A stretch of DNA of 64,000 nt from Arthrobacter sp. 18067 (GCF_902706295.1 NZ_CACSJJ010000013.1:90139-154138); one strand, 5' to 3'; shown: positions 8,828-17,874, numbered from the stretch's first letter. The notes: generated by a model not told the origin, from the letters alone. Numbers and translations: made by a program.

Positions 8828-9902
8828 CTTTCAGCCTTCGCGCCATCAGCAAACGACCCGGAACAAGCACCACCGCGGCCAGCAGCCCCTGCAGTGCCAA
8901 GCCCGTCAGAGCCACAGGCACCGATGGGACTTGCCCGTCGGTCGATTCCCCACCCAGGCATGGGATTTCGCGGGAAGGCCCGTCGACAGCCCACTGAAGT
9001 CCGGACAACACCCATCCGATCTCGTTGTCTGTGGCCACGAAACCGGCACCGACGCTGCCCAACAGCAATGCCGGATTGGATGCCGCCAACCAGGCGATGC
9101 GATCCGTGTGCGCCACCTCCACCGGGCGGAGATCGCCAACGCACTGGTAGGAGATGACCCTGCCTGAGTCATCCCGCTCCACATTCACAGGCACGGAAGC
9201 TTGATCCATGGCGGTGGTCGCAGGAAGCAGCATGAGGGTGACCGCAACGTTTCCAAAGCAAAGGAACGCCACCAGCACCATAGCCAACGCCATGCCCGGC
9301 CCTACTTTGGCGAACCAAGCCCGCGAACCAGCACCGATCAGCCCGAACAGGGCTGCTTCCAGGACAATCACGACGACGGCGGCACCGGCCAGCGCGATCG
9401 GCCCTCCGACGCTGGAGCCCACCACGAGCAAAGCAACGCACGCCGGCACGGCCAGGGCCACACCCCTCATGGCTCCTGCCAGCAGCAACTCCAGAACGCT
9501 TCCGCCCGCATGGCTGAATCCCCAGCCGGTTCCCAGTATGGCGGCCGTCAGAGCCAGGAACGCGGCCATGATCAACAAGACGGCGCCCGGCACCGTACTT
9601 TGGAACCACCCGTTGGCATCTCCCCAACTGACGAAGGCGGCGGCCATGCCCCATGAAAGAGCTACCCCTGCCACGCAGGCAACCCAGAACCACCAGGAAG
9701 TGAGGGATTTGCGGGCACTCCGCCATGCCGCACCGGCGGCGGTTGTGAAGATCGAGCGGGGATGCTTATGCGAATCGTGCCCAGTCCGCGGAGCATCGGC
9801 CACCCGACGCTGATCATCGATCATCCCGCCACCGATGACCTCATATTCGGGCTCATTCCATCCCGGACCCGAACTGCCCGGATGGTCAGGAACGCCGGCC
9901 AT
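8808..9902 (-). CDS. Multi-spanning membrane protein of unknown function
   Basis: This protein of about 364 residues has a hydrophilic N-terminus (about 55 residues) and then six or seven hydrophobic segments. A polar loop of about 100 residues precedes the last one or two segments. I recognise no transporter signature or catalytic motif. The ATG at 9902 is one choice. An upstream TTG (9914) and an internal ATG (about 9824) are alternatives, and none has a convincing ribosome site. It ends inside the convergent reductase-like gene. Function unknown. Confidence 0.6.
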   Translation of the reverse strand: MAGVPDHPGSSGPGWNEPEYEVIGGGMIDDQRRVADAPRTGHDSHKHPRSIFTTAAGAAWRSARKSLTSWWFWVACVAGVALSWGMAAAFVSWGDANGWFQSTVPGAVLLIMAAFLALTAAILGTGWGFSHAGGSVLELLLAGAMRGVALAVPACVALLVVGSSVGGPIALAGAAVVVIVLEAALFGLIGAGSRAWFAKVGPGMALAMVLVAFLCFGNVAVTLMLLPATTAMDQASVPVNVERDDSGRVISYQCVGDLRPVEVAHTDRIAWLAASNPALLLGSVGAGFVATDNEIGWVLSGLQWAVDGPSREIPCLGGESTDGQVPSVPVALTGLALQGLLAAVVLVPGRLLMARRLKASSGSR

Positions 9903-10017
9903 CGCCTCTCGCAATCCTCATGAGTTGGATGGTACGCCGGGCATGCCCGGGAGCAATACGTGCCAGCCGCTTCAACGTTCACTGTCAGGTCCCAGGCGGA
10001 GGTGGCAGCATGGGTGC

Positions 10018-10545
10018 ATGGTCCATGTTCCCGGCTTTTTTGAGTCCTCTCGTCGCCCCAAGCCCATCAAGCCCAAGGCCGGCCAGGAATCTGTGTGGGA
10101 TTACCCACGGCCGCCGAGGGTCGAGCCACGCTCGGAACGGATCGTGGTTCGGCTTGGCGGTCAGGTGATTGCGGACTCCACCGATTCAGTCAGGGTTTTG
10201 GAAACCAGCCATCCGCCGGTCTACTACCTGCCGTTGGATGCCTTTCCCTCCGGTGTTCTCATTCCCAGGGAAGGCACCAGCTTCTGCGAGTTCAAGGGAG
10301 AGGCAGGCTATTTCGACGTCGTTGCCGGCGGAAGTGTGGTTTCCCGTGGCGGGTGGACCTACCCGCGGCCAACAAGGGGTTTCGAATCGCTCAGGAGCCG
10401 GGTGGCCCTCTATCCGGAGCACATGGATTCCTGTGAGGTGAACGGCGAGCAGGTGACGTTCCAGGACGGCAGCTTCTACGGCGGCTGGATCACCCAGCAG
10501 ATCGTGGGCCCGTTCAAGGGCGGTCCCGGCACTTCCGGGTGGTAA
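10018..10545 (+). CDS. DUF427 domain-containing protein
   Basis: The 175-residue product matches the DUF427 family of small single-domain beta proteins: WDYPRPPRVE near the N-terminus, VVRLGGQVIADS, PPVYYLP, and a second half with CEFKGEAGYFDV and GGWTYPRP. The ATG at 10018 is preceded by GGAGG at a somewhat long distance (15 bases). The open frame runs further upstream but would overlap the divergent membrane gene. Biochemical role unknown. It is a single gene upstream of lysC. Confidence 0.75.
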   Translation: MVHVPGFFESSRRPKPIKPKAGQESVWDYPRPPRVEPRSERIVVRLGGQVIADSTDSVRVLETSHPPVYYLPLDAFPSGVLIPREGTSFCEFKGEAGYFDVVAGGSVVSRGGWTYPRPTRGFESLRSRVALYPEHMDSCEVNGEQVTFQDGSFYGGWITQQIVGPFKGGPGTSGW

Positions 10546-10684
10546 TTAACGCAGGTGGCCGCCATTCGGTCACAATTCCTGCACGGACAGTACGCGGCGA
10601 TAAACTGGGCAAATAAGCTACGCTGGCGTGCCCCAATTGGTGTGTGCCGCGTTCGAACCCTATTGATGCAGTGAGGGTGCGCGC

Positions 10685-12031
10685 ATGACTATGCCCACTA
10701 CCGAAGTGAAGATCGAAGAGCTCTCCAACGAGGCTGCAATTACCAAGCAGCTGATCGTTCAAAAGTTCGGCGGTTCCTCGGTTGCCGATGCTGATGGCAT
10801 CAAACGGGTCGCACAGCGCGTCGTGGATGCGCAGAAGGCCGGCAACGAGGTTGTGGTTGTTGTTTCCGCGATGGGCGACACCACCGATGAACTCCTGGAC
10901 CTTGCGGGTCAGGTCACTGACTCCGCTCCAGCCCGCGAAATGGACATGCTGTTGTCCGCCGGCGAACGAATTTCCATGGCCCTGCTTGCCATGGCCATTA
11001 ACAAGTTCGGCGCCTCTGCACAGTCCTTCACCGGTTCCCAGGCAGGCATGATTACGGACGGCATCCACGGCAAAGCCCGGATTATCGACGTCGACCCCCA
11101 CCGCATCCGCACCGCGCTGGACAAGGGGCACATCGCGATCGTGGCCGGTTTCCAGGGCATGAGCCGCATCACGAACGAAATCACCACCCTTGGCCGCGGC
11201 GGCTCGGACACTACGGCCGTCGCCCTCGCCGCAGCTCTGGAAGCAGACGTCTGCGAGATCTACACGGACGTGGACGGCATTTACACTGCAGACCCCCGCG
11301 TAGTGACGTCAGCCCAGAAGATCGACCGTATCTCCAGCGAAGAAATGCTGGAACTGGCCGCTTCCGGAGCCAAGATCCTGCACCTGCGTTGCGTGGAGTA
11401 CGCCCGCCGCTTCGGTGTGCCGCTGCACGTCCGTTCGTCATTCAGCCAGCACGAAGGTACCTGGGTCATCCCCGGCGCCGACGAAAAGTTCAACATTCAA
11501 GAGGGAGTTGCCTTGGAGCAGCCAATCATCTCCGGCGTTGCGCACGACCGGTCCGAAGCCAAGGTCACCGTTGTCGGCGTCCCGGATATCCCCGGCAAGG
11601 CTGCCGCGATCTTCCAGGTGATCGCCGACGCCCACTCGAACATCGACATGATCGTCCAGAACGTCTCCACACACGGCACCGGCCGCACGGACATCTCGTT
11701 CACCCTTCCCATCGTCGAAGGTGCCGACGCCTTGGCAGCACTGCGTGCCGCTGAGGGCCAGATCGGCTTCGAGAGCATCGAATACAACGAGCATGTCGGC
11801 AAGCTTTCCCTGATCGGCGCGGGCATGCGTTCGCACCCGGGCGTTTCGGCCACGTTCTTCAAGGCCCTCTCCGACGCCGGGATCAACATCGACATGATCT
11901 CCACCTCGGAAATCCGCATCTCCGTGGTGACCAGCGCTGACAAGCTGGATGACGCCGTCCGCGCCATCCACAACGCGTTTGAGCTCGACGGCGACGCTGA
12001 GGCAACCGTCTACGGCGGCACCGGCCGCTAG
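10685..12031 (+). CDS. lysC: Aspartate kinase
   Basis: It phosphorylates aspartate, the first step to lysine, threonine and methionine. The product has 448 residues. The kinase domain starts at [12 protein letters not shown] (residues 21-32) and holds [24 protein letters not shown] and [15 protein letters not shown]. Two ACT domains follow from about residue 290. The N-terminus is some 20 residues longer than in C. glutamicum. An in-frame TTG at 11513 with a good ribosome site may start a separate beta subunit, described separately. A strong terminator follows at 12076. The asd gene, a frequent neighbour, does not follow here. Confidence 0.95.
   Translation: MTMPTTEVKIEELSNEAAITKQLIVQKFGGSSVADADGIKRVAQRVVDAQKAGNEVVVVVSAMGDTTDELLDLAGQVTDSAPAREMDMLLSAGERISMALLAMAINKFGASAQSFTGSQAGMITDGIHGKARIIDVDPHRIRTALDKGHIAIVAGFQGMSRITNEITTLGRGGSDTTAVALAAALEADVCEIYTDVDGIYTADPRVVTSAQKIDRISSEEMLELAASGAKILHLRCVEYARRFGVPLHVRSSFSQHEGTWVIPGADEKFNIQEGVALEQPIISGVAHDRSEAKVTVVGVPDIPGKAAAIFQVIADAHSNIDMIVQNVSTHGTGRTDISFTLPIVEGADALAALRAAEGQIGFESIEYNEHVGKLSLIGAGMRSHPGVSATFFKALSDAGINIDMISTSEIRISVVTSADKLDDAVRAIHNAFELDGDAEATVYGGTGR
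11501..11515 (+). promoter_or_regulatory. Candidate internal ribosome site and TTG start for the aspartate kinase beta subunit
   Basis: GAGGGAG at 11501-11507 lies five bases before an in-frame TTG (11513, codon 277). Translation from there gives about 172 residues beginning [18 protein letters not shown]. By recall this aligns with the start of the C. glutamicum beta subunit, which is also about 172 residues. Use of this start is inferred. Confidence 0.5.
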
Positions 12032-12075
12032 CGTCACCACGCGGCGGCGAGCAGCGCCGTCGAGGTTTAACCAAC

Positions 12076-12110
12076 GGGAGGACCGGAGCGCGCTCCGGTC
12101 CTCCCGTCTT
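12076..12110 (+). terminator. Rho-independent terminator of lysC
   Basis: A perfect 15-bp stem (GGGAGGACCGGAGCG and its complement, 12076-12105) with almost no loop is followed by GTCTTT. It lies 45 bp after lysC and before the convergent TetR gene. Confidence 0.85.
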
Positions 12111-12130
12111 TAAACTTGGGCCAACCAGCC

Positions 12131-12736
12131 CTACCCGCTGGCAGCGGCGCGTCCGGACGGTGCCAGCAGGACATCGATAAGCTGCCGGAGGCCGTCCGCC
12201 ATGTCAACGGATTTGTCGTAGAGCCACTGCAGTTGCAAGCCGTCGAAGGCAGCAACGGTCAGCCGGGCCAGCATCACAGCGTCGACGTCTGTCCGGACTT
12301 CCCCGGACCCCTGACGCCGTTCGATGTCAGCGGCGATATCCCGGACCACCGTCTCGTAGCGCTCTTTGAAGTAGCTGTGGGAGTCGTGCCCAGGATCATT
12401 TGCGGTTGCCGACGCCACTGCGTAAAGCGTGGTCAGTCCAGGCTCGCGCTCGTTCCTTTCCGCGATGGGCGGCATCAGGTTCAGCCCCACATCCTCCTGG
12501 CCACTCACTGCGATGGAGCGCCGGTCCCGTTCGGCGAGGACTGCGGTCAGGAGTTCCTGCTTGCCCTTGAAGTAGTGGAACAAGGTGGCTTCCTTGACAC
12601 CCACGAGTTCGGCCACGCGCTTGAGCGCAGTTCCCTCAAACCCCTCGGTGGCAAAGACGTCCGTTGCTGTCTGGATGATCTGTTCGCGGCGTTCCGCACC
12701 CTTGGCGTACTGGCCCCGGGCCCTGGACGTTGACAT
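12131..12736 (-). CDS. TetR-family transcriptional regulator
   Basis: The 201-residue protein has an N-terminal TetR helix-turn-helix at about residues 18-62 (IIQTATDVFATEGF and LVGVKEATLFHYFKGKQELL). The C-terminal ligand domain is not specific enough to name an effector. It is divergent from the sugar-transporter/beta-glucosidase operon, with two palindromes between, so it probably represses that operon and itself in response to a glucoside or its breakdown product. The ribosome site before the ATG at 12736 is weak, so the message may be leaderless or nearly so. Confidence 0.85.
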   Translation of the reverse strand: MSTSRARGQYAKGAERREQIIQTATDVFATEGFEGTALKRVAELVGVKEATLFHYFKGKQELLTAVLAERDRRSIAVSGQEDVGLNLMPPIAERNEREPGLTTLYAVASATANDPGHDSHSYFKERYETVVRDIAADIERRQGSGEVRTDVDAVMLARLTVAAFDGLQLQWLYDKSVDMADGLRQLIDVLLAPSGRAAASG

Positions 12737-12760
12737 TCGTTCAGTCTATTTCACAGCTCA

Positions 12761-12785
12761 AAAATCGAGTATCACTCGACTTTTT
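12761..12785. promoter_or_regulatory. TetR operator-like palindrome 1
   Basis: AAAATCGAGT-ATC-ACTCGACTTTT: inverted repeat TCGAGT/ACTCGA around a 3-bp centre, flanked by A and T runs. The centre is at 12772, exactly 30 bp from that of palindrome 2, so both lie on one face of the helix. It sits between the TetR gene and its divergent operon. Confidence 0.6.
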
Positions 12786-12790
12786 TCCTA

Positions 12791-12815
12791 AAAACCTAGT
12801 CACACTAGATTTTTG
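12791..12815. promoter_or_regulatory. TetR operator-like palindrome 2
   Basis: Inverted repeat CTAGT-CAC-ACTAG at 12796-12808, again flanked by A and T runs and with the same 3-bp spacing as palindrome 1. It is a probable second binding site for the adjacent TetR protein. Confidence 0.6.
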
Positions 12816-12871
12816 AGGCTAAAGTCATTGCAGCGGCCCAACGGTGGGTCACCCGTTCATCAGGAGGCAAT

Positions 12872-14146
12872 GTGGCCCTCAAACTCAGTCAGCAAAATGC
12901 AGGCGCGGCACCCGTCGGCCCGGAAGCCGTAAAACGCCAAACCGCGTCCCGCGCCTACGTCATCGGCATGCCCATCGCGAGCGCAGGCCTGTGGATGGCA
13001 CTTCTGGCCCCCGCCCTTGTGGTGTTGGCCATCAAGGTTTCGGAGATCACCACCCCGGATACGCGCGCCGGAGCACTCAGCCTTGTGGCAGGAGTCGGCG
13101 CAGCCGTCGCCTTGCTCGCCAACCCATTCTTCGGACGCCTCAGCGACCGCACGACGTCCCGGTTCGGCATGCGGAAACCTTGGATCGTTGGCGGATCACT
13201 GATGGGCCTGGCAGCGCTCTTCCTGCTGGGTTCGGCCACGGAAGTCGGAACCGTCCTCGTAGCCTGGGTTGTAGCACAGCTGGGCTTCAACGCGGCCCTC
13301 GCGGCCCTGGTGGCAACCCTCCCGGACCAGGCAGCTCCTTCGGAGCGCGGGCGCCTCTCAGGCCTCATCGGCATGACACTTCCCATTGGACTTGTGTCCG
13401 CGGCCTTCTTCGCCCAGATGTTCGATAACGCCTTGCAGATGGCCGTGGTCCCCGGGATCGTGGGCACGGCAGTTGCCATCGCCTTTGCCTTCACGTTCAA
13501 GGACCGCGTGCTCACCGAGAAGCCCGCACCGTTGAACTTCAAGGAAATCCTTGGCTCGTTCTATTTCAACCCGCGCCTCTCCCCTGGGTTGGGTTGGGCC
13601 TGGCTGACCAAGTTCATGGTGTATGTCGGATACTGCGCCGGACTGCTCTACCTTCCATACTTCTTTACGGACCACCTCCACGTGGCCGAAACGCAGGTCA
13701 CCAGCCTGGTGTTCCAGGCAACGCTGGTGAGCTCGGCCGGAACCGTCATCACCAGCCTTGCCGGCGGCTGGATCAGTGACCGCATCGGCAAGCGCAAGAG
13801 CATGGTGATCATGTCCGCGCTGATCATGATGGCGGGCCTGGTGGTCATCGCCACCAGCACAGGCACCGGCCAGGTCCTGATTGGCCAAGGCATCCTCGGG
13901 CTGGGCCTCGGCATCTTCAGCGCCGTAGACGTCGCCCTCATCACTGACCTGCTGCCCAGGAACCAGTCGGAGAATGCCAAGACCTTTGGTGTCTTCAACA
14001 TTGCACAGGCCCTCCCCCAATCCTTGGTTCCTGCCATCGCCTTCCCGGTAATCGCTTTTGGCGGCTACCCCGCATTGTTCCTCGGTGGTGCGGCAGTCGG
14101 CATCATCGGAGCCCTCCTCGTCACCCGTATCAAAGGAGTCAAGTAA
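12872..14146 (+). CDS. MFS transporter, probable glucoside/sugar importer
   Basis: The 424-residue protein has about 12 membrane segments. It carries the MFS loop motifs NPFFGRLSDRTTSRFGMRKPW (residues 85-105) and GGWISDRIGKRKS (about 298-310). Its general character is that of the glycoside-type or major-facilitator sugar carriers. The GTG at 12872 follows AGGAGG closely. Its TAA is immediately followed by the ATG of the GH3 beta-glucosidase, so the two are translationally coupled. The pair most likely imports and hydrolyses a beta-glucoside under TetR control. The actual substrate is unknown. Confidence 0.85.
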   Translation: MALKLSQQNAGAAPVGPEAVKRQTASRAYVIGMPIASAGLWMALLAPALVVLAIKVSEITTPDTRAGALSLVAGVGAAVALLANPFFGRLSDRTTSRFGMRKPWIVGGSLMGLAALFLLGSATEVGTVLVAWVVAQLGFNAALAALVATLPDQAAPSERGRLSGLIGMTLPIGLVSAAFFAQMFDNALQMAVVPGIVGTAVAIAFAFTFKDRVLTEKPAPLNFKEILGSFYFNPRLSPGLGWAWLTKFMVYVGYCAGLLYLPYFFTDHLHVAETQVTSLVFQATLVSSAGTVITSLAGGWISDRIGKRKSMVIMSALIMMAGLVVIATSTGTGQVLIGQGILGLGLGIFSAVDVALITDLLPRNQSENAKTFGVFNIAQALPQSLVPAIAFPVIAFGGYPALFLGGAAVGIIGALLVTRIKGVK

Positions 14147-16642
14147 ATGAACCCCACACTCTCGGCAGCCGTCACGGCGCCACAGACCGGAACACAGGAT
14201 GCGGAGGCGAAGATCAACGAACTCGCCCGCAGCCTCACCTTGGAGCAGCAGGTTCAACTCCTGACTGGCGCGGATGTATGGTCCACCCACGCCATCCCGG
14301 AGATCGGATTGTCCCGCGTGGTCATGTCGGACGGGCCCGCAGGCGTCCGCGGCGAAGACTTTGATGAGCGGCACGACTCAGTCTCCTTGCCGTCGTCGTC
14401 CGCTTTGTCCGCGACGTGGAGCGTCGAAACCGCGCGCCGATACGGCCAGGTCCTGGGCCAGGAGGCCCGCCGTAAAGGCGTCCACGCGGTCCTTGGCCCC
14501 ACCATCAACCTGCACCGTTCGCCTCTGGGCGGCCGCCACTTCGAGTGCATGAGCGAGGACCCCCGCCTCACCGCCACCATGGCCGCCGAGTACGTTGCCG
14601 GCGTCCAGTCAATGGGGGTCGGCGCAACGCCCAAGCACTATCTGGCCAACGAGGCCGAGACCGAGCGTTTCACTGCCGACTCCGTGGTGGACGAACGCCC
14701 GCTGCGCGAGCTCTACCTGGCCGCGTTCGAGGACGCCATCACCGAGGCCCGCGCCTGGTTGGTCATGAGCTCCTACAATTCCATCAACGGCACCACCGCC
14801 AGCGAGAACACACTCCTGGAAACCCCGCTGTCCACCGAATGGGGCTTCGACGGCGTCGTAGTCTCCGACTGGACGGGCGTGCGCTCCATCGACGCTGCCA
14901 ACGCCCACCAGGACCTCGAAATGCCCGGTCCTGTAGGCCACTGGGGCCCCAAGCTGCTGGCGGCAGTCAACGATGGCCGCGTCAGCCGGGACGCCATCTT
15001 GGAAAAGGTCACCCGCATCCTGCGCCTGGCCGCCCGCGTGGGCTCGCTCGAAGGCTTCACACCCGCTGTCACCCAGCTCCCTACGGAACTGAACGGGGCC
15101 GCCGTCGCGCGTGAGGTTGCCATCCGCGGCGCCGTGCTGGTCCGCAACAAGGGCCTCCTCCCCCTGGACACCCAGGCACTTGGCAGCGTGGCTGTGATCG
15201 GCCACAACGCTGACGAGGCCCGCACGCAGGGCGGCGGCAGCGCCACCGTCATGCCGAAGTACACGGTCTCGCCGTTGGAGGGGCTGCGGAAGGCACTGCC
15301 CGACGACGTCAAGGTCACCTATGCGCGCGGCGCCAAGGTTGCCGAGGGCATCCAGGCGTTCCCTCGGACGTCGTTGCACAACCCGGTCTCCAACGTCCCC
15401 GGAATCCGCGTGACCTTCCTGGCCGAAGACGGCACGGAGATCTCCGGCGAAGACCGACTGGCCTCGCACCTGATCTGGTTCGGAGTAGGAATCCCCGACG
15501 GCGCCGCCTCCATCCGCATGGAAGCGGACTGGACAGCCGAAACAGCAGGCGTCCACCACCTGGGCGTGGGGACCGTGGGCCGGATCCGCTTTGCCCTGGA
15601 CGGTACCGAAGTCTTCAACAGCGAGCTTGAGGACGATACGGACGTCCTCGGAGCCGCGCTGTTCGATCCGCCCAAGACCGTCCATGCTTTCGAAACCAGT
15701 GCCGGCCAGGCAGTCCGTATCGAGGCCCAGTACCAGTTGCCCAAGCAGCAGGTCATCCCGTTCACGGCCATTCTGCTGGGTGAAGAAACGGTGGTCGCGG
15801 ATCCCCAGGCGGAAATCGACGCCGCCGTGGAAGCAGCCCGGAACTCCGACGTCGCCGTGGTGGTGGTGGGTACCAACGCGGCCATTGAATCCGAAGGTTT
15901 CGACCGCAAGGACCTGGACCTGCCCGGCTACCAGAACCAACTGGTGGAGGCCGTGTCTGCGGCGAACCCGCGCACCGTTGTGGTGGTCAACTCGGGTTCC
16001 CCGGTCCTGATGCCGTGGCTGGACAAGGTGGACGCGGTCCTGCTGGGCTGGTTCGGCGGCCAGGAGTTCGGCAGCGCCATCGCCGACATCCTGCTGGGCA
16101 TCGAAGAACCGGGTGGCCGCCTTCCCACCACCTGGCCGGCAGCACTGGAAGATGTTCCGGTGCTGGACACCACGCCCGTTGACGGCAAGGTGGTCTACTC
16201 CGAAGGAATCCACATCGGATACCGCGCTTGGCTCAAGCAGGAAACTGAAGGTGGCGCAGCCCCTGCCCTGCCGTTCGGCTTCGGTCTTGGCTACACCACC
16301 TTCGCCCTGGGCCAGGCGCACGCTCCGCAACTGGTCACGGCCGGGAACGATGTCGTGGTGCACGTTCCTGTCAAGAACACCGGCACCCGCACAGGACGCG
16401 AGGTGGTCCAGGTGTATCTGGAACGCTCAGATTCCACCATAGATAGGCCCGTCCGCTGGCTCGCCGGCTACGCGGGCACGCACCTCGCCCCGGCCGGCAC
16501 GGAGAGCGTGGAGATCCGCATCCCGGCCAAGGCATTTGCACATTACGACGGCGGCTGGCAGTTTGAGCAGGGCACGTTCCGTCTGCTGGTGGGTCGCCAC
16601 GCGGCCGATGAATTCCAATCATTGGACATCGAACTCCGGTAA
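14147..16642 (+). CDS. Glycoside hydrolase family 3 beta-glucosidase with PA14 insert
   Basis: The 831-residue enzyme has the GH3 order. The N-terminal barrel ends with VVVSDWTGVRS, whose Asp (about residue 241) is the nucleophile. The alpha/beta sandwich starts with VLVRNKGLLPLD. A PA14-like beta domain is inserted at about 410-550. A fibronectin-III-like C-terminal domain carries NTGTRTGREVVQVYL. No signal peptide is present, so it acts in the cytoplasm on sugars imported by the upstream carrier. The KHYLANEAETERF motif is near residue 163. Beta-glucosidase activity is typical of this architecture, but xylosidase or broader activity cannot be excluded. Confidence 0.9.
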   Translation: MNPTLSAAVTAPQTGTQDAEAKINELARSLTLEQQVQLLTGADVWSTHAIPEIGLSRVVMSDGPAGVRGEDFDERHDSVSLPSSSALSATWSVETARRYGQVLGQEARRKGVHAVLGPTINLHRSPLGGRHFECMSEDPRLTATMAAEYVAGVQSMGVGATPKHYLANEAETERFTADSVVDERPLRELYLAAFEDAITEARAWLVMSSYNSINGTTASENTLLETPLSTEWGFDGVVVSDWTGVRSIDAANAHQDLEMPGPVGHWGPKLLAAVNDGRVSRDAILEKVTRILRLAARVGSLEGFTPAVTQLPTELNGAAVAREVAIRGAVLVRNKGLLPLDTQALGSVAVIGHNADEARTQGGGSATVMPKYTVSPLEGLRKALPDDVKVTYARGAKVAEGIQAFPRTSLHNPVSNVPGIRVTFLAEDGTEISGEDRLASHLIWFGVGIPDGAASIRMEADWTAETAGVHHLGVGTVGRIRFALDGTEVFNSELEDDTDVLGAALFDPPKTVHAFETSAGQAVRIEAQYQLPKQQVIPFTAILLGEETVVADPQAEIDAAVEAARNSDVAVVVVGTNAAIESEGFDRKDLDLPGYQNQLVEAVSAANPRTVVVVNSGSPVLMPWLDKVDAVLLGWFGGQEFGSAIADILLGIEEPGGRLPTTWPAALEDVPVLDTTPVDGKVVYSEGIHIGYRAWLKQETEGGAAPALPFGFGLGYTTFALGQAHAPQLVTAGNDVVVHVPVKNTGTRTGREVVQVYLERSDSTIDRPVRWLAGYAGTHLAPAGTESVEIRIPAKAFAHYDGGWQFEQGTFRLLVGRHAADEFQSLDIELR

Positions 16643-16659
16643 TACGGGCGCGAAATCAC

Positions 16660-16700
16660 CGTGTGTGGCAGCTTTTTTGGGCCGCCACACACGTGGTTTT
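16660..16700 (+). terminator. Probable terminator of the MFS/beta-glucosidase operon
   Basis: A 10-bp perfect stem (CGTGTGTGGC with GCCACACACG) and a 14-nt T-rich loop is followed by TGGTTTTC. It lies 17 bp after the GH3 stop codon. Confidence 0.65.
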
Positions 16701-16797
16701 CGCCACAAGCGGCAGAACTGGGGTATGGTATGGAATTTTCGTGGCATGCTGTACGTTGCATACCCGGTAACCCCCTAACACGAAGAGGCATTAAAAA

Positions 16798-17097
16798 GTG
16801 GCAGCCGATTACGACGAACTCCGTACCGATGTAAAAGAGAACCAGGAGCAATCCCTCCAGGCTCTCCAATCCGCCAGCGCCCCCACGGCCAAGAGCGTCG
16901 TGCTGGAACTGGACGAAACCGATGGCCTTGATGCCAACGGCCCCGGCGGCGAAATCGTCGCTGAAGAACTGGTCATCCAGGTCATTCCGCAGGCTAACGA
17001 CGAGTTCACTTGTCATTCCTGCTTCCTGGTCCGCCACCGCTCGCAGATCGCACGCGAAAAAGATGGCGTCGCCTACTGCACTGACTGCGAAGGCTAA
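16798..17097 (+). CDS. DUF4193 family protein, zinc-ribbon-like
   Basis: The 99-residue acidic protein matches the actinobacterial DUF4193 family. The N-terminus is MAADYDELRTDVKENQEQSL. The C-terminal half has two CxxC pairs (CHSC and CTDC, about 24 residues apart) with FLVRHRSQIA between them, a zinc-ribbon pattern. The family is nearly universal in actinobacteria and of unknown role. The GTG start follows AGAGG. It is a single gene between two hairpin terminators. An inverted repeat GGGTATG/CATACCC lies in its promoter region (16721-16765). Confidence 0.85.
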   Translation: MAADYDELRTDVKENQEQSLQALQSASAPTAKSVVLELDETDGLDANGPGGEIVAEELVIQVIPQANDEFTCHSCFLVRHRSQIAREKDGVAYCTDCEG

Positions 17098-17157
17098 GAC
17101 GACCCACCACCCCGGCGGGCTAAACATCGTCAGGGAGTGCCGCCGTCGGGATTTAAT

Positions 17158-17195
17158 TGCGGAAGGACCGGAGCAAACGCTCCGGTCCTTCCGCA
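17158..17195. terminator. Bidirectional hairpin between convergent genes
   Basis: A perfect 17-bp stem (TGCGGAAGGACCGGAGC and complement) and a 4-nt loop lies between the DUF4193 gene and the convergent LapA-like gene. U-rich tracts are short on both sides. Confidence 0.7.
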
Positions 17196-17206
17196 GCTAA
17201 CAGCTT

Positions 17207-17566
17207 CTAGGGCGCCGCTCCCGGGCCACCCACGCCCTTCCTGCGGCGATGGTTGGCCATTCTGAGCTGAAGGATCCTGGCACCGCCTGCGAGGGCCACC
17301 AGCACGCCGCCACCTACAGCTGCGATGAAGAGCGTGGTGCCGAGCGCCAGCGTGCCTTGGAGTCCGAAGAAGCGGACCGTGATCATGTCCTGGTTCTGGA
17401 CAAAGAACACGATCAGCATCACCAGGACCACCAAACCAACTGCCACCGCCACCCACAGGGCGGCGGTGCGGGTCGGCCTGGACGTGGGCGCCACCGAAGG
17501 CGGGACAGTCCGATCCTGACGGGGAGCCCCGCTGGGAACCCCTGCAACATCATCCTGAAAACTCAT
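17207..17566 (-). CDS. LapA-domain (DUF1049) membrane protein
   Basis: The 119-residue protein has a Pro-rich cytoplasmic start and two membrane helices (about residues 36-56 and 75-95). VFFVQNQDMITVRFFG lies between them, the signature of the LapA/DUF1049 family, and a basic tail follows. Despite the name, in Gram-positives its role is unknown. A long inverted repeat containing AGCATGCT lies 23-58 bp upstream of its start and may regulate it. Confidence 0.75.
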   Translation of the reverse strand: MSFQDDVAGVPSGAPRQDRTVPPSVAPTSRPTRTAALWVAVAVGLVVLVMLIVFFVQNQDMITVRFFGLQGTLALGTTLFIAAVGGGVLVALAGGARILQLRMANHRRRKGVGGPGAAP

Positions 17567-17588
17567 CGACGACCCCCTCTTGTCACGG

Positions 17589-17624
17589 CATCAGCATGCT
17601 TTTTACATAATAAGCATGCTGATG
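17589..17624. promoter_or_regulatory. 13-bp inverted repeat containing AGCATGCT, upstream of the LapA-like gene
   Basis: Arms CATCAGCATGCTT (17589-17601) and AAGCATGCTGATG (17612-17624) are perfect complements around a 10-nt AT-rich spacer. The self-complementary core AGCATGCT occurs twice. A related TAAGCATGCTTA lies upstream of the manganese catalase gene (28482). It may be an operator of a shared stress regulon, or a terminator for the gene at 17638. Confidence 0.5.
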
Positions 17625-17637
17625 AGTTGCGCGATAG

Positions 17638-17874
17638 TCAGTGACGTACCGAGTAGTCAGTTGAGGTCGGTCCGGGATCATTGTTCCGGACGGCATAGTG
17701 ATGGCCTTCGGAATCGGTCTCGACGTCGAAATTCTTTAGATCCGCCTCGGAAGCCGTCTCAAAATCGTCATGCTTGTGCAGCACAGGGGTATCGGTGTCA
17801 CCGTGGGTTGCCGGTCCGAAGACGGACTGCAGCCGTTCAGTGACATGCTGGAATCCCTCCAACTTGCGTCCCAT
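17638..17874 (-). CDS. Small hypothetical protein, paralogue of the gene at 18031
   Basis: The 78-residue hydrophilic protein starts at the ATG at 17874, which directly follows AAAGGAGGTGG; the longer open frame upstream has no such site. It has no signal peptide or membrane segment. It contains SVFGPATHGD near residues 17-26 and ends with EGHHYAVRNNDPGP. The neighbouring gene at 18031 shares VFGPA and a similar G-x2-Y-x-V ending. I do not recognise the family. It lies near the LapA-like and OhrR-like genes, suggesting a stress-related cluster. Confidence 0.6.
   Translation of the reverse strand: MGRKLEGFQHVTERLQSVFGPATHGDTDTPVLHKHDDFETASEADLKNFDVETDSEGHHYAVRNNDPGPTSTDYSVRH

Noticed and set aside
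9835..10017. Upstream extension of the DUF427 gene
   Set aside because: It would overlap the divergent membrane gene and adds non-conserved residues; the ATG at 10018 gives the family N-terminus.
10546..10684. Lysine riboswitch before lysC
   Set aside because: The 139-bp leader is too short and shows no lysine aptamer features.
14609..16363. 584-codon minus-strand frame opposite the GH3 gene
   Set aside because: Antisense shadow of a complete beta-glucosidase.
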